From NCBI RefSeq assembly GCF_037023725.1, contig NZ_CP146077.1:2145001-2209000 (forward strand): a stretch of DNA of 64,000 nt, given 5' to 3'. Below, one piece after another: positions 62,248-64,000 of this stretch (position 1 is the stretch's first letter; every line of letters begins with the position of its first letter). Both the position numbers and the translations under genes were made by a program. The notes under the pieces were generated by a model. That model searched no databases. It was not told the DNA's origin and was given only the letters and a program-made list of their open reading frames with translations. The DNA is from Pseudomonas bubulae. Its GTDB lineage: Bacteria; Pseudomonadota; Gammaproteobacteria; Pseudomonadales; Pseudomonadaceae.

Positions 62248-63054
62248 ATGCTGCGTCTAAGCGCGCTTTATCGTTTTCCACTTAAATCCGGCAAAGGTGA
62301 AAGCTTGCCTCTGGCCACGCTGGACAAGCTGGGGCTGGTGGGCGATCGACGCTGGATGTTGGTGGATGAAGCCAGCGGGCGGTTTCTGACCCAGCGTGCC
62401 GACCCCAAAATGAGTCAGCTGTCTGCGCTGTGGAATGTCGCCGGTGGCTTGACCTTGAATGCCGAAGGGTTCGAGGCACTGGAGGTCGCAGTGCCGGATG
62501 CCGACACCGACCTGCGTGGCGTGACGATATGGCGCGACACCTTGCGTGTACCGGATGCAGGGGATGCTGCTGCTGACTGGCTAAGCCGCTTTGTAGAAAA
62601 GCCGGTGCGGCTGGTGCATGTGCCACTGCAAAGGGCGCGCACCACGGAGTCGGGCTACGGCCGGGATGATGACCAGGTTGCGTTCGCCGATGGTTATCCG
62701 CTTTTGCTGATTGGCCAGGCATCGCTGGATGATATTTCGCACAAGATCGGCCGTCCGATGGACATGTTGCGTTTTCGCCCCAACCTGGTGATCGAAGGCA
62801 GCGAAGCCTTTGCCGAAGACGGCTGGAAGCGTATCCGCATCGGCGATGTCGAGTTCCGCGTGGTCAAGTCCTGCTCGCGCTGCATCCTCACTACTGTTGA
62901 TCCGCATACAGGGGTGCGTGATGAACAGCGCGAACCGCTGGCGACCCTGATGACCTACCGCAAGCAGGAAAACGGCACCATGTTCGGTCAGAACCTGGTT
63001 AACGAGGGTAATGGCGTTCTGGAAGTCGGCATGCCGGTAACAATCCTGGAGTAG
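62248..63054 (+). CDS. MOSC domain protein, YcbX-like
   Basis: A 268-residue protein with a MOSC N-terminal beta-barrel (LYRFPLKSGKGESLPLA, GDRRWMLVDEASGRFLTQR) and a MOSC domain (about residues 115-265) with the conserved cysteine in VVKSCSRCILTTVDPHTG. YcbX-type proteins bind the molybdenum cofactor and reduce N-hydroxylated compounds. The 2Fe-2S domain of long YcbX is absent. GGGAG precedes the ATG. Confidence 0.93.
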   Translation: MLRLSALYRFPLKSGKGESLPLATLDKLGLVGDRRWMLVDEASGRFLTQRADPKMSQLSALWNVAGGLTLNAEGFEALEVAVPDADTDLRGVTIWRDTLRVPDAGDAAADWLSRFVEKPVRLVHVPLQRARTTESGYGRDDDQVAFADGYPLLLIGQASLDDISHKIGRPMDMLRFRPNLVIEGSEAFAEDGWKRIRIGDVEFRVVKSCSRCILTTVDPHTGVRDEQREPLATLMTYRKQENGTMFGQNLVNEGNGVLEVGMPVTILE

Positions 63055-63060
63055 CCAAGC

Positions 63061-63100
63061 CCTGTAGCAGCTGCCTCGTTCCTTCGGCAGCTGCTACAGG
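63061..63100. repeat. REP-like hairpin
   Basis: CCTGTAGCAGCTGCC and GGCAGCTGCTACAGG, perfect 15-base arms around a 10-base loop. It belongs to a third REP-like group and lies between convergent genes. Confidence 0.85.
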
Positions 63101-63107
63101 CTACCTG

Positions 63108-64000
63108 TCACTGATCATCAAAATAGCGCTCATGCCAGTCCACTACAGGCTGTGGCGCATTGAGCTTTTGCCCGTAGATCACCGAATAAGACAACACGTT
63201 CTGCACGTACTGGCGGGTTTCGTCGAACGGGATGCTCTCGATCCACACGTCGAAGCCCAGGTGGTTGGCACCCTTGAGCCACTGGCGCACACGACCCGGC
63301 CCGGCGTTGTAAGCCGCTGAAGCCAGCACCCGGTTGCCGTTGAACTGGCCATGCACCTGGCTCAGGTAAGCGGCACCCAGCTGGATGTTCTTGTCGGGGT
63401 TAAGCACTTGCTGCGGCGAGGCCAGCGGGATGCTGAATTTTCGTGCGGTCTCTTTGGCGGTGGCGGGCATCAACTGCATCAGGCCGCTGGCGCCAACGCC
63501 GGAGCGGGCGTCATCCATAAAGGCACTTTCCTGACGGGTGATGGCGAATACCCAGCTGGAGTGCAAGCCGCGGAGTTTGGCTTCGCGCACCAGAGTATCG
63601 CGGTGGGCCATCGGGAAGCGAATGTCCAGGTCATCCCAGTACTGGGCCTGGCTGATGGTGCGGATAGCCGGGAAATACCACTTGAGGTCGTAAGCCAGCT
63701 TGGCCTGGGCGACCATTTCGTCACGGCTGAACAGGCGACTGACGTAATACCACTCACGACGACCATCGACCACCTGGCCGCGGTCATGGAATTCAAGTGC
63801 GCGCTGCACGCCTGGCGTATTGCGCACTTTTTTGATCAGTTGCGGGCTGAGCACCAGCGGCCGGTTGTTGAGTTGATAAGGGGTTTGCGCCCGGTCAGCG
63901 GCCAGGAACCCGTAGAAATCACGTTCGTTGGCGACTTTTTTGAACAGGACCTGAGCTTGCGGGTTTTTGGGTTCGGCCAGTTCAAGGCTGCGGGCCTGCC
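63108..64000 (-). CDS. slt: Soluble lytic murein transglycosylase Slt (partial)
   Basis: The C-terminal 297 residues of a lytic transglycosylase; the gene runs off the right edge. A helical superhelix tail (NERDFYGFLAADRAQTPYQL, in Slt the linker before the catalytic domain) is followed by the lysozyme-like domain: ITRQESAFMDDARSGVGASG with the catalytic glutamate, GLMQLMPATAKETA, and YNAGPGRVRQWL. It cleaves peptidoglycan in the periplasm. Confidence 0.93.
   Translation of the reverse strand, partial: QARSLELAEPKNPQAQVLFKKVANERDFYGFLAADRAQTPYQLNNRPLVLSPQLIKKVRNTPGVQRALEFHDRGQVVDGRREWYYVSRLFSRDEMVAQAKLAYDLKWYFPAIRTISQAQYWDDLDIRFPMAHRDTLVREAKLRGLHSSWVFAITRQESAFMDDARSGVGASGLMQLMPATAKETARKFSIPLASPQQVLNPDKNIQLGAAYLSQVHGQFNGNRVLASAAYNAGPGRVRQWLKGANHLGFDVWIESIPFDETRQYVQNVLSYSVIYGQKLNAPQPVVDWHERYFDDQ

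Overview
The window is chromosomal DNA of a Pseudomonas, most like the fluorescens lineage. The markers are an EarP/EF-P pair with arginine at EF-P position 32, a class II DAHP synthase, Tpm, HtpX, Slt, a moaB-moeA-mobA group, and the REP palindromes typical of this genus. Most of it is core genome. Two stretches are accessory and hold nearly everything unusual.

Layout. 1-1634: a PlsC-type acyltransferase (cut by the window edge) and a crotonase. 1635-13472: a genomic island of about 11.8 kb in the 3' end of a tRNA-Ser(GGA) gene, bounded by a 28-bp direct repeat. Matching pairs of 10-bp sites with a 13-bp period near both ends are probably integrase arm sites. The island carries an inovirus Gp2-like replication protein, two exported OB-fold proteins, an XRE regulator with two overlapping palindromic operators, a two-gene type II Thoeris system (TM-macro ThsA and TIR ThsB), a serine recombinase, a NACHT NTPase, a RelA/SpoT-domain protein and a tyrosine integrase. 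An IS30 element separates the NACHT and RelA/SpoT genes. Removing it in silico restores a two-gene operon with one nucleotide between stop and start, a candidate uncharacterised defence module. 13473-15283: a decayed stretch with a GNAT gene, ending in a third, degenerate copy of the tRNA 3' end, probably an older island remnant.

15284-45851: core genes. These include a desaturase, an MFS transporter, earP-efp, TauE/SafE with a LysR regulator, DAHP synthase, the DeaD helicase with a structured leader, a dioxygenase, tpm, htpX, an AlaA-type aminotransferase, msrB, a glutathione peroxidase, msrC, and a signalling block (hybrid kinase, HD-GYP protein, BvgS-like sensor and its response regulator).

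46118-51366: the second accessory region. The native dgt gene (minus strand) is broken into a C-terminal and an N-terminal remnant about 4.4 kb apart. Between them lie a tandem pair of exported paralogs, a complete but divergent dGTPase on the opposite strand, and a membrane protein. A foreign cassette with its own dGTPase has thus replaced the resident one.

51408-64000: core genome again. It has a DUF883/holin-like/YqjK-like operon, a KefB/C-type antiporter, an RluA-type pseudouridine synthase, molybdenum cofactor genes, a mannose-1-phosphate guanylyltransferase, a YegS-type lipid kinase, a CheV-type protein, a MOSC protein and slt (cut by the window edge).

Starts were chosen from Shine-Dalgarno (SD) spacing and family length, and several differ from the longest possible frame. 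All family assignments come from reading motifs by eye; no database search was run.
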